Assembly: GCF_029051645.1 (NCBI RefSeq)
Contig: NZ_JAACFS010000013.1
Span: 112,127-176,126 of the forward strand
Source of the DNA: Bradyrhizobium sp. CSA112
Lineage (GTDB): Bacteria > Pseudomonadota > Alphaproteobacteria > Rhizobiales > Xanthobacteraceae
Reading direction: 5' to 3'
Length of the DNA: 64,000 bases
The notes under the pieces are model-generated. The model saw nothing but the letters and a program-made list of their open reading frames with translations, was not told the DNA's origin and did not search any database. Both the position numbers and the translations under genes were made by a program. Positions 51,184 through 59,476 of the stretch are shown here, one piece after another. How positions within the stretch are numbered: position 1 is the stretch's first letter; every line of letters starts with the position of its first letter.

Positions 51184-52470
51184 TCAAGCGATGCGAGGCG
51201 CCGAATCTCGCGCGTCGGAAAAGCCGAACCAGGCGAGCGGCAATGCGAGGCCGCAGAGAAGTGCCATCGCAACAAACGCCCCTCCTCCATAGCTCGCATA
51301 GAAAAATCCCGAAAACAGCGTCAATGCGGCAGTCACAACGCCGGAACCAAACGCGTAAATTGCTTGGGCGGTTGCGGCCAAATGGGTGGGAATGAGGCTT
51401 CCCATCATACGCATGCAAGCGAGATGAAGCAGAGCGAAGGTCAATCCGTGCAAGGGCTGCAAAATCGCAAGCACCGTCACCGAGCTTGTCATTGCCGCAA
51501 TCGACCAACGCACGATTCCGGCCGCGGCCGCCAAGGCAGCCGCGCCCCGCGCACCGAATCGGTTGAGCAATGCCGGACCGATCAGAAAGAACACCATGAC
51601 TTCTGCAGCGACGGCTTCCGACCACAGGACGCTTATGACGAAGGTGTCTATCCCAGCATTGCTCCAGCGGATGACGGCAAATGCATCGTGCATGGCGTGG
51701 CTGCCATAGACCAGAGCCGAGACGAGAATCAGGATTCGAAACCGCGCGACGCCAAGAAGTCGGTGAACCTCGCCCGCGATCTTTGATGCGCCGCTGTGCG
51801 GCGCCGAGTGAGCTGTAACCCCGGGCACCAACGCGGTTGCTCCCGCGGCGACGACAAGCAGAGCAGCATTCAGCCAGATCACGCGCGTGAGGTCGGTGGG
51901 GCTTATGATCTGCCCGATGACCAGCGTGCCGCAAACGAAAGCCGCCGACGCCGAACCGCGAATCCAGCCATATTCAAACGGCCTCCCCGCCATCTGCGGC
52001 CTGGCTGCGCTGACCGACAACGCGTCGGCGATCGATGTCGTCGGCGCCAGCGCTGCCGCTTGAACCAGCGCCACCACAAGCAACAGCCAGAAGCCATCGG
52101 CCCACAGCAATGCAACGGCCGTTGCGGCCGCTAAGCCGGCGCAGGCTGCGAGCACAAGGCGCAACGATTGCACGACGTCGGCGAACACCCCGACAAGGGG
52201 ACCGGCGACAAGCCGCATCAACAACGCAGCCGCCAGGATGATGCCGATCTGCTCGGGCGTTAGCGCTCTGGTTTCGAAATATTTCGGCCAGAACGGCGAG
52301 GCCACGCCAAACGCGCCATACAGCGCGGCGTAAAGAGCGATGTAGGCAATCGGCCCACGAGAGCCTGTTCCGTTCCGATTACATCGGAACGGGTCTCTCG
52401 ATTCTTGGTTTGACGCGTTTTCTTTACGCGAACCGGCTTCCACTTCGCTTGAAAACGCTCTCACGCGCAT
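51184..52470 (-). CDS. MFS transporter (MFS_1-like, 3-phenylpropionate/nucleoside-type)
   Basis: About 428 residues with 12 membrane helices. The first helix reads AYIALYAALYGAFGVASPFWPKYF, followed by LTPEQIGIILAAALLMRLVAGPLVGVFAD, the usual N-terminal MFS_1-like pattern; the C-terminal half has LQPLHGLTFALLHLACMRMM. The first 33 or so codons before the fold come from the 49-bp repeat at 52411-52459 and its flanks, and no better start exists closer to the first helix, so the N-terminus is uncertain and may be repeat-derived. Substrate unknown. Confidence 0.87.
   Translation of the reverse strand: MRVRAFSSEVEAGSRKENASNQESRDPFRCNRNGTGSRGPIAYIALYAALYGAFGVASPFWPKYFETRALTPEQIGIILAAALLMRLVAGPLVGVFADVVQSLRLVLAACAGLAAATAVALLWADGFWLLLVVALVQAAALAPTTSIADALSVSAARPQMAGRPFEYGWIRGSASAAFVCGTLVIGQIISPTDLTRVIWLNAALLVVAAGATALVPGVTAHSAPHSGASKIAGEVHRLLGVARFRILILVSALVYGSHAMHDAFAVIRWSNAGIDTFVISVLWSEAVAAEVMVFFLIGPALLNRFGARGAAALAAAAGIVRWSIAAMTSSVTVLAILQPLHGLTFALLHLACMRMMGSLIPTHLAATAQAIYAFGSGVVTAALTLFSGFFYASYGGGAFVAMALLCGLALPLAWFGFSDARDSAPRIA
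52411..52459. repeat. 49-bp interspersed repeat, copy 1
   Basis: Begins TGACGCGTTTTCTTTACGCG and ends CTTCGCTTGAAAACGCT; GCGTTTTC and GAAAACGC form the ends of an inverted repeat. A second copy at 63539-63587 differs only at two or three central positions. It overlaps the 5' end of the MFS gene. Confidence 0.88.
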
Positions 52471-52594
52471 TTCCAAAAGTTCCCCTCGGTAGAATTACGG
52501 GTGCGAATACCATCTCGCTGCCGCAGTTAATCCGCGAAATGTCCACATCCGACTTCTATCCGGCCGGCCATCACCCACCACGAATGGAAAGTTG

Positions 52595-53644
52595 ATGCGA
52601 TATCTTTTCGCCGTTGTGATTGCTGTGTTGGTAGTCGCCGCGGATTTTGAAAGTTCCAATAACAAGTCAGTATGGACGGAACCATCTTTCGTCGCCGAAG
52701 CGCAATCGGAACCTGCCGCACCATCGAACTCCCATGCCGGAACTGCGACTGCGTCGGCTGAATCTTCGCAAGGAGAGGAGGCAACAAATGTCGCCGCGCC
52801 ATCTGAGACGACGACGGCGGCTGATGCCGCGGCTCATGCCGCTGCGTCGATCGATGAGGAACGCGCACCATCGAATGTGATCTGTGAAGCGGTCAAGGCT
52901 GCCGCCGAGGAACACGATCTCCCGATCGGATTTTTCGTGCGCCTGCTGTGGCAGGAAAGCAGGTTTCGTTCCGGGGAAGTCAGTCATGCAGGCGCGCAGG
53001 GCATCGCGCAATTCATGCCGCGGACGGCCGTCGAAATGGGTTTGAAGAACCCGTTCGATCCGTTGCAGGCGATCCCTGCGTCGGCAAAGTTCCTTCGCAA
53101 GCTCCATGATCAGTTCGGAAATTTGGGACTTGCCGCAGCAGCGTATAATGCCGGCGGCGGCAGGATCGAGAAGTGGCTGTCGCGCCGCAGCTCGCTGCCA
53201 AAGGAAACGCGCGCTTACGTCAAGATCATCACCGGCCAAAAGGCCGAAGCCTGGACTGACGAAGATGGCACCGTCCACATGCCGACCGATCTGCCGCAGA
53301 AGGCGCCATGCGAGGGCGTCGGCGGCCTGGCCCGAAAAGACCAGATCGCGGCGGTGAATGTCGACCTGACGCCTTCCGCCAGCGCGCTTGTGCGCAAGGC
53401 GGAAACCGTTGTTGTCGAGAGCAAGAAGTATGTTGCCGAGAGCAAGAAGTACGCGGCGGTCAGGAAACTGCGTGTCGCAAGCTCGGCGGCTCGACATGCC
53501 CGTACTGCGTCCCGCAAGACCCATGCCCGCATGGCGCTGCTGGCAGGCAAGGCATCGGCGCGCAAGGCGGGGAAACAATCCGTCGTGCGTCTTGCGTCAG
53601 CTTCGAACCGGACGAAGTCATCGCGGGCGGCGCGGGAACTATAA
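52595..53644 (+). CDS. Lytic transglycosylase (SLT domain)
   Basis: A 349-residue exported protein: N-terminal membrane/signal segment, Ser/Ala/Thr-rich linker (about 35-90), then an SLT domain (about 93-205) with catalytic E121 in LLWQESRFRSGEVSHAGAQGIAQFMP and AAAYNAGGGRIEKWL. The C-terminal 100 residues are Ala/Lys/Arg-rich with a SKKYVAESKKYA repeat and may bind nucleic acid or cell wall. Cleaves peptidoglycan to 1,6-anhydro products. ATG 52595 follows GGAAAG. Confidence 0.93.
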   Translation: MRYLFAVVIAVLVVAADFESSNNKSVWTEPSFVAEAQSEPAAPSNSHAGTATASAESSQGEEATNVAAPSETTTAADAAAHAAASIDEERAPSNVICEAVKAAAEEHDLPIGFFVRLLWQESRFRSGEVSHAGAQGIAQFMPRTAVEMGLKNPFDPLQAIPASAKFLRKLHDQFGNLGLAAAAYNAGGGRIEKWLSRRSSLPKETRAYVKIITGQKAEAWTDEDGTVHMPTDLPQKAPCEGVGGLARKDQIAAVNVDLTPSASALVRKAETVVVESKKYVAESKKYAAVRKLRVASSAARHARTASRKTHARMALLAGKASARKAGKQSVVRLASASNRTKSSRAAREL

Positions 53645-53660
53645 CTGTTGCCGCCAAACG

Positions 53661-53688
53661 AAAGAGGCCCGCGCTCGCGGGCCTCTTT
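53661..53688. terminator. Bidirectional terminator between convergent genes
   Basis: AAAGAGGCCCGC and GCGGGCCTCTTT form a perfect 12-bp stem with a 4-base loop; A-run and T-run flank it, so it can stop transcription from both the transglycosylase gene and the 53706 gene. Confidence 0.88.
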
Positions 53689-53705
53689 GCTGTCACCTCG
53701 TTATC

Positions 53706-54014
53706 TCAGTACCAGCCGCGATGACCGGTGCCGAAGCTGAAGCTGATACCGGGTCCACCGCCATAGTAGCGGGGTCCTCCGTAGTAACCGTACCGACGCG
53801 GCGCATAGTAGCCGTAGCTACGATAGTACGGCCTGTAGTGATGGTGGCCCCAGCGGTGATGACGCCAGTGGCGACGGTGCGCGCTGATGTCGGTCGAGGA
53901 CTGCGTAACATCCGTCGACGGTTTCGCCTTCACCGCATTGTCGGCGGCGTAAGCGGCGGAACCTCCGATCAGCGTGGCAGCACCAACGGCGAACATGATA
54001 GCTAGCTTCTTCAT
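53706..54014 (-). CDS. His/Tyr/Gly-rich secreted protein
   Basis: A 102-residue precursor with signal peptide (AIMFAVGAATLIGGSAAYAAD) and a mature part very rich in His, Arg, Tyr and Gly (RRHWRHHRWGHHHYRPYYRSYGYY). The His clusters could bind metal ions. Function unknown. Confidence 0.8.
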   Translation of the reverse strand: MKKLAIMFAVGAATLIGGSAAYAADNAVKAKPSTDVTQSSTDISAHRRHWRHHRWGHHHYRPYYRSYGYYAPRRYGYYGGPRYYGGGPGISFSFGTGHRGWY

Positions 54015-54151
54015 CGTCGAACTCCAATGAACGTGTCGAAGCTAACCGATCGGCGCGCGTGACGTTCCGGCGTGCGACATAAAGACCGCGATTCGCTTCC
54101 TGAACTAATGTTCACATAGATTAATGCGAAGTTCCTGCGGCGAGAGCGATG

Positions 54152-54697
54152 CTAGTTCACCGCAGCGATCGTCATCGCGATCGTGTCCGCCGCCACGCTG
54201 CTGACCTGCAGCACGACCGAGCTTGCATCGAGATCGAGCCGCACGCTCTTGCGCACGCCCGGGCAATCGCTGCGGCCGGTGCTGCCGACGGAGCGAGCGT
54301 AGCGACCGTTCTGGATGACGTCGATCCAGGCGTCGTCGGAGAGCGTGATCTGATAAATGCCGGGTTTTGGTAGCGCTGGAAGGCGCACCAAGCCGCCGTG
54401 CCACTGCTCCAATCGCGGCTTGCGCTCCGGCGGCATCGCGAAGGAAGCCTGCGGCCCCGGCTGCAGGCGGATCACCAGTGCGCCCGCCGGCAGCGCTGCC
54501 AACGTCTCGCCCGCCGAAATCGTCGTCTTGTCCGCCGCCGCGAACGCTGCGCGGTCGCGCGCGAGCGGCCAAGCGAATTTTTCGCAGCCGTCGGCGGCGG
54601 CGCTTGCCGTTGCGACTGAAACGATCAGCGCGGCGGCAAAGCCAACCGGATGCATCCAAGCCCGAACCGCAAGAGCTGCCGAAAGCCGCCCCCGCAT
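54152..54697 (-). CDS. Secreted hypothetical protein at the end of the tup operon
   Basis: A 181-residue precursor with signal peptide (GFAAALIVSVATASAAADG) and a mature part with EKFAWPLARDRAAF, LPAGALVIRLQPG and LPALPKPGIYQITLSDDAWIDVIQNG. Its ATG overlaps the tupA stop in TGATG form, so it is coupled to tungstate uptake genes. No family known to me; a periplasmic accessory is possible. Confidence 0.75.
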   Translation of the reverse strand: MRGRLSAALAVRAWMHPVGFAAALIVSVATASAAADGCEKFAWPLARDRAAFAAADKTTISAGETLAALPAGALVIRLQPGPQASFAMPPERKPRLEQWHGGLVRLPALPKPGIYQITLSDDAWIDVIQNGRYARSVGSTGRSDCPGVRKSVRLDLDASSVVLQVSSVAADTIAMTIAAVN

Positions 54698-55530
54698 CAC
54701 GCGCCGGAATCGTTGGTGTTGGGATAGAACAACTGCTCGCCATTGATCTTGTAGTCGGCGATCGCCTTCTGGCCTTCCGACGACACCAGCCAGTCGATGA
54801 ACTGCTGGCCAAGATCCTTCTTCACGCTCGGATGTTTTTCCGGGTTCACCAGCATGACGCCATACTGGTTGAACAGGCGCTTGTCGCCTTCGACCGCGAT
54901 GGCAAGGTCGCCGCGGTTCTTGAACGACAGCCAGGTGCCGCGATCGGCGAGCACATAGGCGTTGGAGGCCGAGGCGGTATTCAGCGCCGCGCCCATGCCC
55001 TGCCCGATCTCCTTGTACCAGGGGCCTTTGTCCTTCGCGATGTCGATGCCGGCGACCTTCCAGAGGTTGAGCTCGGCCTGATGCGTGCCGGATTTGTCGC
55101 CGCGCGAGATGAAGTCGGCGCCCTTCGCCTTGATCGCGCTGAGCGCTGCAACGATGTCCCTTGATCCCCTGATGCCGGCCGGATCGGCCTTCGGGCCGAT
55201 CAGGATGAAGTCGTTGTACATCACGGGATAGCGCTTGACGCCAAAACCTTCAGCCAGAAATTTTTCTTCCGCAGGCTTGGCGTGGACAAACACCACGTCG
55301 GCATCGCCGCGGCGGGCGGTATCGAGCGCCTGTCCCGTGCCCTGCGCCACCACCTTCACGTCGATGCCGGCCTTGGCCTTGAACATCGGAAGTAAGTGGC
55401 CGAATAGGCCGGAATCCTGCGTCGAGGTGGTCGAGGCCACCACGATCGATTTGTCCTGGGCGAAGGCGTGGCCTGCGAATACGAAGCTGGCGGTCACCGC
55501 GATCAGCAAGCGGCGCGTAAGCATGTTCAT
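54697..55530 (-). CDS. tupA: Tungstate ABC transporter substrate-binding protein TupA
   Basis: A 277-residue periplasmic protein. Signal peptide (LLIAVTASFVFAGHAFAQ), then the TupA hallmark IVVASTTSTQDSGLFGHLLP, QGTGQALDTARRGDADVVFVHA and ISRGDKSGTHQAEL. The TTSTQ and RGD segments hold the oxyanion ligands in the tungstate-specific family. ATG 55530 follows GGGAG. Confidence 0.94.
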   Translation of the reverse strand: MNMLTRRLLIAVTASFVFAGHAFAQDKSIVVASTTSTQDSGLFGHLLPMFKAKAGIDVKVVAQGTGQALDTARRGDADVVFVHAKPAEEKFLAEGFGVKRYPVMYNDFILIGPKADPAGIRGSRDIVAALSAIKAKGADFISRGDKSGTHQAELNLWKVAGIDIAKDKGPWYKEIGQGMGAALNTASASNAYVLADRGTWLSFKNRGDLAIAVEGDKRLFNQYGVMLVNPEKHPSVKKDLGQQFIDWLVSSEGQKAIADYKINGEQLFYPNTNDSGA

Positions 55531-55556
55531 TTGTTTTCTCCCATCAAACCAATAGT

Positions 55557-56285
55557 TCAAACCAGTAATTCGCCCGCGAGGAATGTCTTGGCCTCGGCGG
55601 TTTGCGGCCTATCGAAGAACGACGCGGCGGCGCCGGTCTCCACGATGCGGCCGCGGTGAAGCATGACGATGTCGCCGGCGAGCCGTCGCGCTTCGCCGAG
55701 ATCGTGGGTGGCCATCACGACCTTGATGTTGCGTTCGCTTACAGTGCGGATGATGTCCTCCACTGCCTTGGTGGCAGTGGGATCGAGGCTCGCGGTCGGC
55801 TCATCGAGAAACAACACTGCGGGATCGCGCGCAAGCGCCCGCGCCAGCGCGAGCCGCTGCTGCTCGCCGCCGGATAACCGCCGAGCAGCGCGATCAGCGA
55901 GCCGCTCGAGGCCGACCAATTCGAGCAGTTCACTGGTGCGGCGCGCATGCTCGGCGTGCGCGATGCTGGCAGCGCGCAGCGCGAAGCGGATATTGGCGGC
56001 AGCGCTGCGCCGAAGCATCGCCGGGCGCTGAAATACGATCGCGCGCTTCAGCGGCGGGACGTTTTCTCGGCCACCCCAGGTGATGCGCCCGCGCGACGGC
56101 GCGAGCAGCCCCATCGCCATGCGCAGCAGTGTGGATTTGCCCGAGCCGTTGGGGCCGATCAGCACGGTGGGCGGACCCGGCAGCAGCGTGAGCGAGATAC
56201 TGTCGAGGATCGTGACGGGCCCGGCTGCAACCGTCACGCCTTCGAACACAATCGGCAGTTCTTCGGAAGGCGCGCGCATGGTCAT
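55557..56285 (-). CDS. tupC: Tungstate ABC transporter ATP-binding protein TupC
   Basis: A 242-residue ABC ATPase with Walker A GPNGSGKST, signature LSGGEQQ, Walker B AVLFLDEPTASLD and the switch His in ATHDLGEARRLA. ATG 56285 overlaps the permease stop (ATGA). Energises uptake through TupB. Confidence 0.94.
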   Translation of the reverse strand: MTMRAPSEELPIVFEGVTVAAGPVTILDSISLTLLPGPPTVLIGPNGSGKSTLLRMAMGLLAPSRGRITWGGRENVPPLKRAIVFQRPAMLRRSAAANIRFALRAASIAHAEHARRTSELLELVGLERLADRAARRLSGGEQQRLALARALARDPAVLFLDEPTASLDPTATKAVEDIIRTVSERNIKVVMATHDLGEARRLAGDIVMLHRGRIVETGAAASFFDRPQTAEAKTFLAGELLV

Positions 56286-56974
56286 CCCGCCAGTCGCTCG
56301 CCGGCCCGGCGCGCGGTCCAGGCCAGCGCGTTGACGGCGATCACGATCGCGATCAGCACGAGGCCGAGCCCGACCGCGAGCGGCAGGTCGCCCTTCGACG
56401 TTTCCAGCGCAATCGCCGTCGTCATGGTGCGGGTGAAGCCCTCGATATTGCCGCCGACGATGATGATGGCGCCGACCTCCGCCGCCGCGCGGCCGAAGCC
56501 GGCGAGTAGCGCCGTGACCAGGCTGAAACGGGCGTCCCAGATCAGCGTTGCGACCCGGCCCAGCGGGCCGAGATTCATCGCGGTCAGCTCGTCGCGGTAT
56601 TCGATCCAAAGGTCCTCGATGGTCTGCCGCGTCAGCGCAGCGATGATCGGCGTGACCAGCACAGTCTGCGCGATGATCATGGCGGACGGCGTGAACAACA
56701 GGCCGAACGCGCCGAGCGGCCCGGACCGCGACAGCGTCAGATAGACCGCAAGGCCGACCACGACCGGCGGCAGGCCCATCAGCGCGTTGAGCATGACGAT
56801 GACGCCCTGGCGTCCCGGGAATCTCGTCAGCGCAATCCAGGCGCCCAGCGGGATGCCGATCAACGCGGCCAGCACCACCGCGGAAAGACTCACATAAAGC
56901 GACAGCCGCACGATGGCGAACAGCGCGGGATCGCCGGAGAGCACGAGTTGAAGGGCTGTCAGGTCTTGGGGCAT
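56282..56974 (-). CDS. tupB: Tungstate ABC transporter permease TupB
   Basis: A 230-residue permease with about five or six helices and the EAA-like loop RTIEDLWIEYRDELTAMNLG...LLAGFGRAAAEVGAIIIVGGN. Together with tupA and tupC it forms a typical tungstate importer, likely for tungsten- or molybdenum-containing enzymes. First gene of its operon, divergent from the HTH regulator. Confidence 0.93.
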   Translation of the reverse strand: MPQDLTALQLVLSGDPALFAIVRLSLYVSLSAVVLAALIGIPLGAWIALTRFPGRQGVIVMLNALMGLPPVVVGLAVYLTLSRSGPLGAFGLLFTPSAMIIAQTVLVTPIIAALTRQTIEDLWIEYRDELTAMNLGPLGRVATLIWDARFSLVTALLAGFGRAAAEVGAIIIVGGNIEGFTRTMTTAIALETSKGDLPLAVGLGLVLIAIVIAVNALAWTARRAGERLAG

Positions 56975-57037
56975 CGAAATTCCGTTTGGCAGATATCTTG
57001 CGCAGATGCCACTGATATGGTCAATTTCCGTAACATT

Positions 57038-57051
57038 TGCATTCAAATGCA
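57038..57051. promoter_or_regulatory. Inverted repeat between tupB and the divergent regulator
   Basis: TGCATT-CA-AATGCA, 12 bp before the regulator start codon and 64 bp before tupB. Candidate autoregulatory operator for the HTH/PBP-like protein. Confidence 0.45.
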
Positions 57052-57062
57052 TATTGGTGCCT

Positions 57063-57950
57063 ATGCCTGAACTGCTAACCACCGACGAAGCGGCTGACTA
57101 TCTCCGGCTCTCGGAACGCAAGCTCTATGAGCTGGTGGCGGAGCGGGCGGTGCCCTGCAGCAAGGTGACCGGGCGCTGGCTGTTTCCGCGGGCCGCGCTG
57201 GACCGCTGGGTGTCCGCCGGCCTGATCGCGCCGGCTGCGCTGGCGCAGGTGGCGGCGCCGCCGATCGTCGGCGGCAGCCATGATCCGCTCTTGGAATGGG
57301 CGCTGCGCGAAAGCAATTCCGGCCTCGCCAGCCTGCCCGAAGGCAGCGAGGAAGGCCTGCGGCGGCTGACGCAAAGCGAGGTGATGGTCGCAGCGATCCA
57401 TCTGCACCGCCTCGATGGCGACGACGAAACCGCCAATCTCGATGCGGTCGCCGCTGCGCCGGGGTTGCACGATGCCGTCGTGCTCGGCTTTGCACAGCGC
57501 GAGCAGGGCATTCTGGTTGCATCAGGCAATCCGCTCGGCTTAAGCGACATGGCCTCGATCGCGACAACGCGCGCGCGGATGGCGCAGCGTCCACCCGGAG
57601 CCGGCGCGCAATTGCTGCTGCTTGCGCTATTGGCGCGCGCCGGCATCGCGCTCGACGATCTGAAACTGGCAAAGCCCGCGTTTCCGACCGGACCGGATAT
57701 CGCCCAGGCCATCCGCGCGGGCCGCATCGATTGCGGCATCGCGACGCGAAGCGTGGCGAAATCAGCGGGGCTCGATTTCCTGCCGCTTGCCTGGGAGCGT
57801 TTTGACCTCGTGATGCGACAGCGCGACTATTTCATGAAGGGGCCGCAGGCGCTGTTCGACTTCATGCGTCAGGCCGTGCTGCGCGACCGCGCCGCCGAGC
57901 TCGGCGGCTATGACGTCAGCGACGCCGGCGCGGTGCGGCTGGTGAACTAG
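57063..57950 (+). CDS. HTH (excisionase-type)/PBP-like regulator, probable tungstate-responsive regulator
   Basis: A 295-residue protein. N-terminal HTH_17-type domain (LLTTDEAADYLRLSERKLYELVAERAVPCSKVTGRWLFPRAALDRWV, about 3-50), then a periplasmic-binding-protein-like domain (AAIHLHRLDGDDETANLDAV; GILVASGNPLGLSDMASIA; AIRAGRIDCGIATRSVAKSAGLDFLPLAWERFDLVM). The ligand domain resembles those that sense molybdate or tungstate. Divergent from tupBCA, hence likely its regulator. A degenerate copy of its last 37 codons lies at 59360. Confidence 0.87.
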   Translation: MPELLTTDEAADYLRLSERKLYELVAERAVPCSKVTGRWLFPRAALDRWVSAGLIAPAALAQVAAPPIVGGSHDPLLEWALRESNSGLASLPEGSEEGLRRLTQSEVMVAAIHLHRLDGDDETANLDAVAAAPGLHDAVVLGFAQREQGILVASGNPLGLSDMASIATTRARMAQRPPGAGAQLLLLALLARAGIALDDLKLAKPAFPTGPDIAQAIRAGRIDCGIATRSVAKSAGLDFLPLAWERFDLVMRQRDYFMKGPQALFDFMRQAVLRDRAAELGGYDVSDAGAVRLVN

Positions 57951-57993
57951 GGCGCGGACTTATCAGCGCGCGGCCACATGCAGAGCTTTTTTC

Positions 57994-58749
57994 ATGGAAC
58001 AGAACAGCCTCTACGATCGCCCTGATCTATACGATTTGATGGCGGCAAGTGATCCGGCCATGGAGCGCTTCTACGTAGAGATAGCCAACGAACGAGGTGG
58101 TCGCGTCCTCGACCTCGCGTGTGGAACCGGTCGTCTCACTATTCCGCTGGCTCTATCAGGCTTGCAAGTGACTGGAGGTGACCTATCCGCCAAGATGCTC
58201 GAGCGTGCGCGACGTTCCGCCGAGGCACAGGCGGTCGAACTCGACCTGGTGCAGTTGGACATGCGCCATTTTGACTTAAATGGACGCACCTTCGGAACCA
58301 TCATTGTTGCAATGAATTCGGTCCTGCACCTGCATAGCCTGGACGATTTCACGGGCTTTTTTCGGTCAGTCGCACGGCATCTATCACCGAAGGGCAGGCT
58401 TGTGTTCGATGCCTTCCTTCCGAATGCGGCGAGACTGAGCTGCACTCCCGACAAGCGCCAGCTGGTCGGATCGATTGTCCATGATACTCAAGGTGAGATA
58501 ATCGTCGAGGAGACCCTAAGATACGATCCCCTCACCCAAATCAGTCACGTGGATTGGTATTGGTCGACATCGGCAAGGAAGGATTTCTGGAAGACTCCCT
58601 TGCAGATGCGAAACATCTTTCCGCAAGAGATGCCGTTGCTAATTGCATCAGGTGGCTTACGCCTCGTCGAGCGCTTCGGTGATTTTGACCGCAGCCCACT
58701 GGTGGCTGAAAGCGCGCGACAAGTATGCCTGTGTGACAACCAGGAATGA
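57994..58749 (+). CDS. SAM-dependent methyltransferase, class I
   Basis: A 251-residue protein with SAM motif I VLDLACGTGRLTIPLA (about 38-53), motif II GGDLSAKMLERARR, and FGTIIVAMNSVLHL. The fold is the Methyltransf_11/25 type. Substrate unknown. It sits between the tup regulator and a partial copy of that regulator, so it may have come with an inserted segment. Confidence 0.88.
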   Translation: MEQNSLYDRPDLYDLMAASDPAMERFYVEIANERGGRVLDLACGTGRLTIPLALSGLQVTGGDLSAKMLERARRSAEAQAVELDLVQLDMRHFDLNGRTFGTIIVAMNSVLHLHSLDDFTGFFRSVARHLSPKGRLVFDAFLPNAARLSCTPDKRQLVGSIVHDTQGEIIVEETLRYDPLTQISHVDWYWSTSARKDFWKTPLQMRNIFPQEMPLLIASGGLRLVERFGDFDRSPLVAESARQVCLCDNQE

Positions 58750-58965
58750 GAACCAAGTGGGCCTACAGACGAGGCTTGGCTGAGACCTGAAGCAAGTGTC
58801 CGCACCAGCCGCGGGCGTCGACTAGCTTGGAGAAAGCGGTTCCCGATCCAGCACGCCCATAAACCGGAAATCTTCGGGTTCGGCTCCGGATCGCCACCGC
58901 CACGCCACCAAATCGCCTAACGACTCAACGACGCCTATAGCCGCGGGCACCAAAAGGAGGAACTG

Positions 58966-59358
58966 ATGGATACTCCAACGTCTGCCGCACCCGACGAAAA
59001 AGCACCTCCGCCGGACGAAGCCCTGGCGACACAACCTAGCAAAGAGAAGTCGAATCCCGCTAGCCCGCTGGAGATCAGCACAGAGCGATTCAACTCGTCC
59101 GTCGCCCGGTTGACCTCAAATTCGATAGACGAACTTCACAAGCTGGCTTCCGAACTCCAGAAAATGCAAGAGTTCCTGAAGTCCGAGGTCGACAGCGTGC
59201 AGCGCCAAATCGAAAGCGCGGTGGCTGGAATTAATATCATCGTCGAAACTATTGGTCCGTGGAAAAGCTTCGCGGGCTCACAAGCTCATCCGTCAGGCAC
59301 TCGCAACGTGCGCGCGGGGGGACCGGCGGCCAACATCGAGCAACGCATTCGCGGATAG
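58966..59358 (+). CDS. Small coiled-coil hypothetical protein
   Basis: A 130-residue soluble protein: Pro/Asp/Ala-rich N-terminus, a central coiled coil (SIDELHKLASELQKMQEFLKSEVDSVQRQIESAVAGINIIVE), and a basic Gly/Ala tail. ATG 58966 follows an ideal AGGAGG. No family recognised. The frame ends directly against the regulator fragment at 59360, so its natural C-terminus may have been altered by the rearrangement. Confidence 0.7.
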   Translation: MDTPTSAAPDEKAPPPDEALATQPSKEKSNPASPLEISTERFNSSVARLTSNSIDELHKLASELQKMQEFLKSEVDSVQRQIESAVAGINIIVETIGPWKSFAGSQAHPSGTRNVRAGGPAANIEQRIRG

Positions 59359-59359
59359 C

Positions 59360-59473
59360 AAGGCGCCGCAGGCGCTGTTCGGCTTCATGCGCCAGGCAGG
59401 CTTTCGCGATCTCGCCGCCGAGCCTGGCGATTGTGAAGTCAGCGACACTGGCGCGGTGCGACTCCTAACCTGA
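59360..59473 (+). pseudogene. Degenerate second copy of the 3' end of the tup regulator gene
   Basis: Codes KAPQALFGFMRQAGFRD, LAAEPGDCEVSDTGAVRLLT and stop, matching KGPQALFDFMRQAVLRD, RAAELGGYDVSDAGAVRLVN of the regulator at 57063. DNA similarity is also evident. No start and no HTH are present; only the last 37 codons remain. Confidence 0.85.
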
Positions 59474-59476
59474 GGG

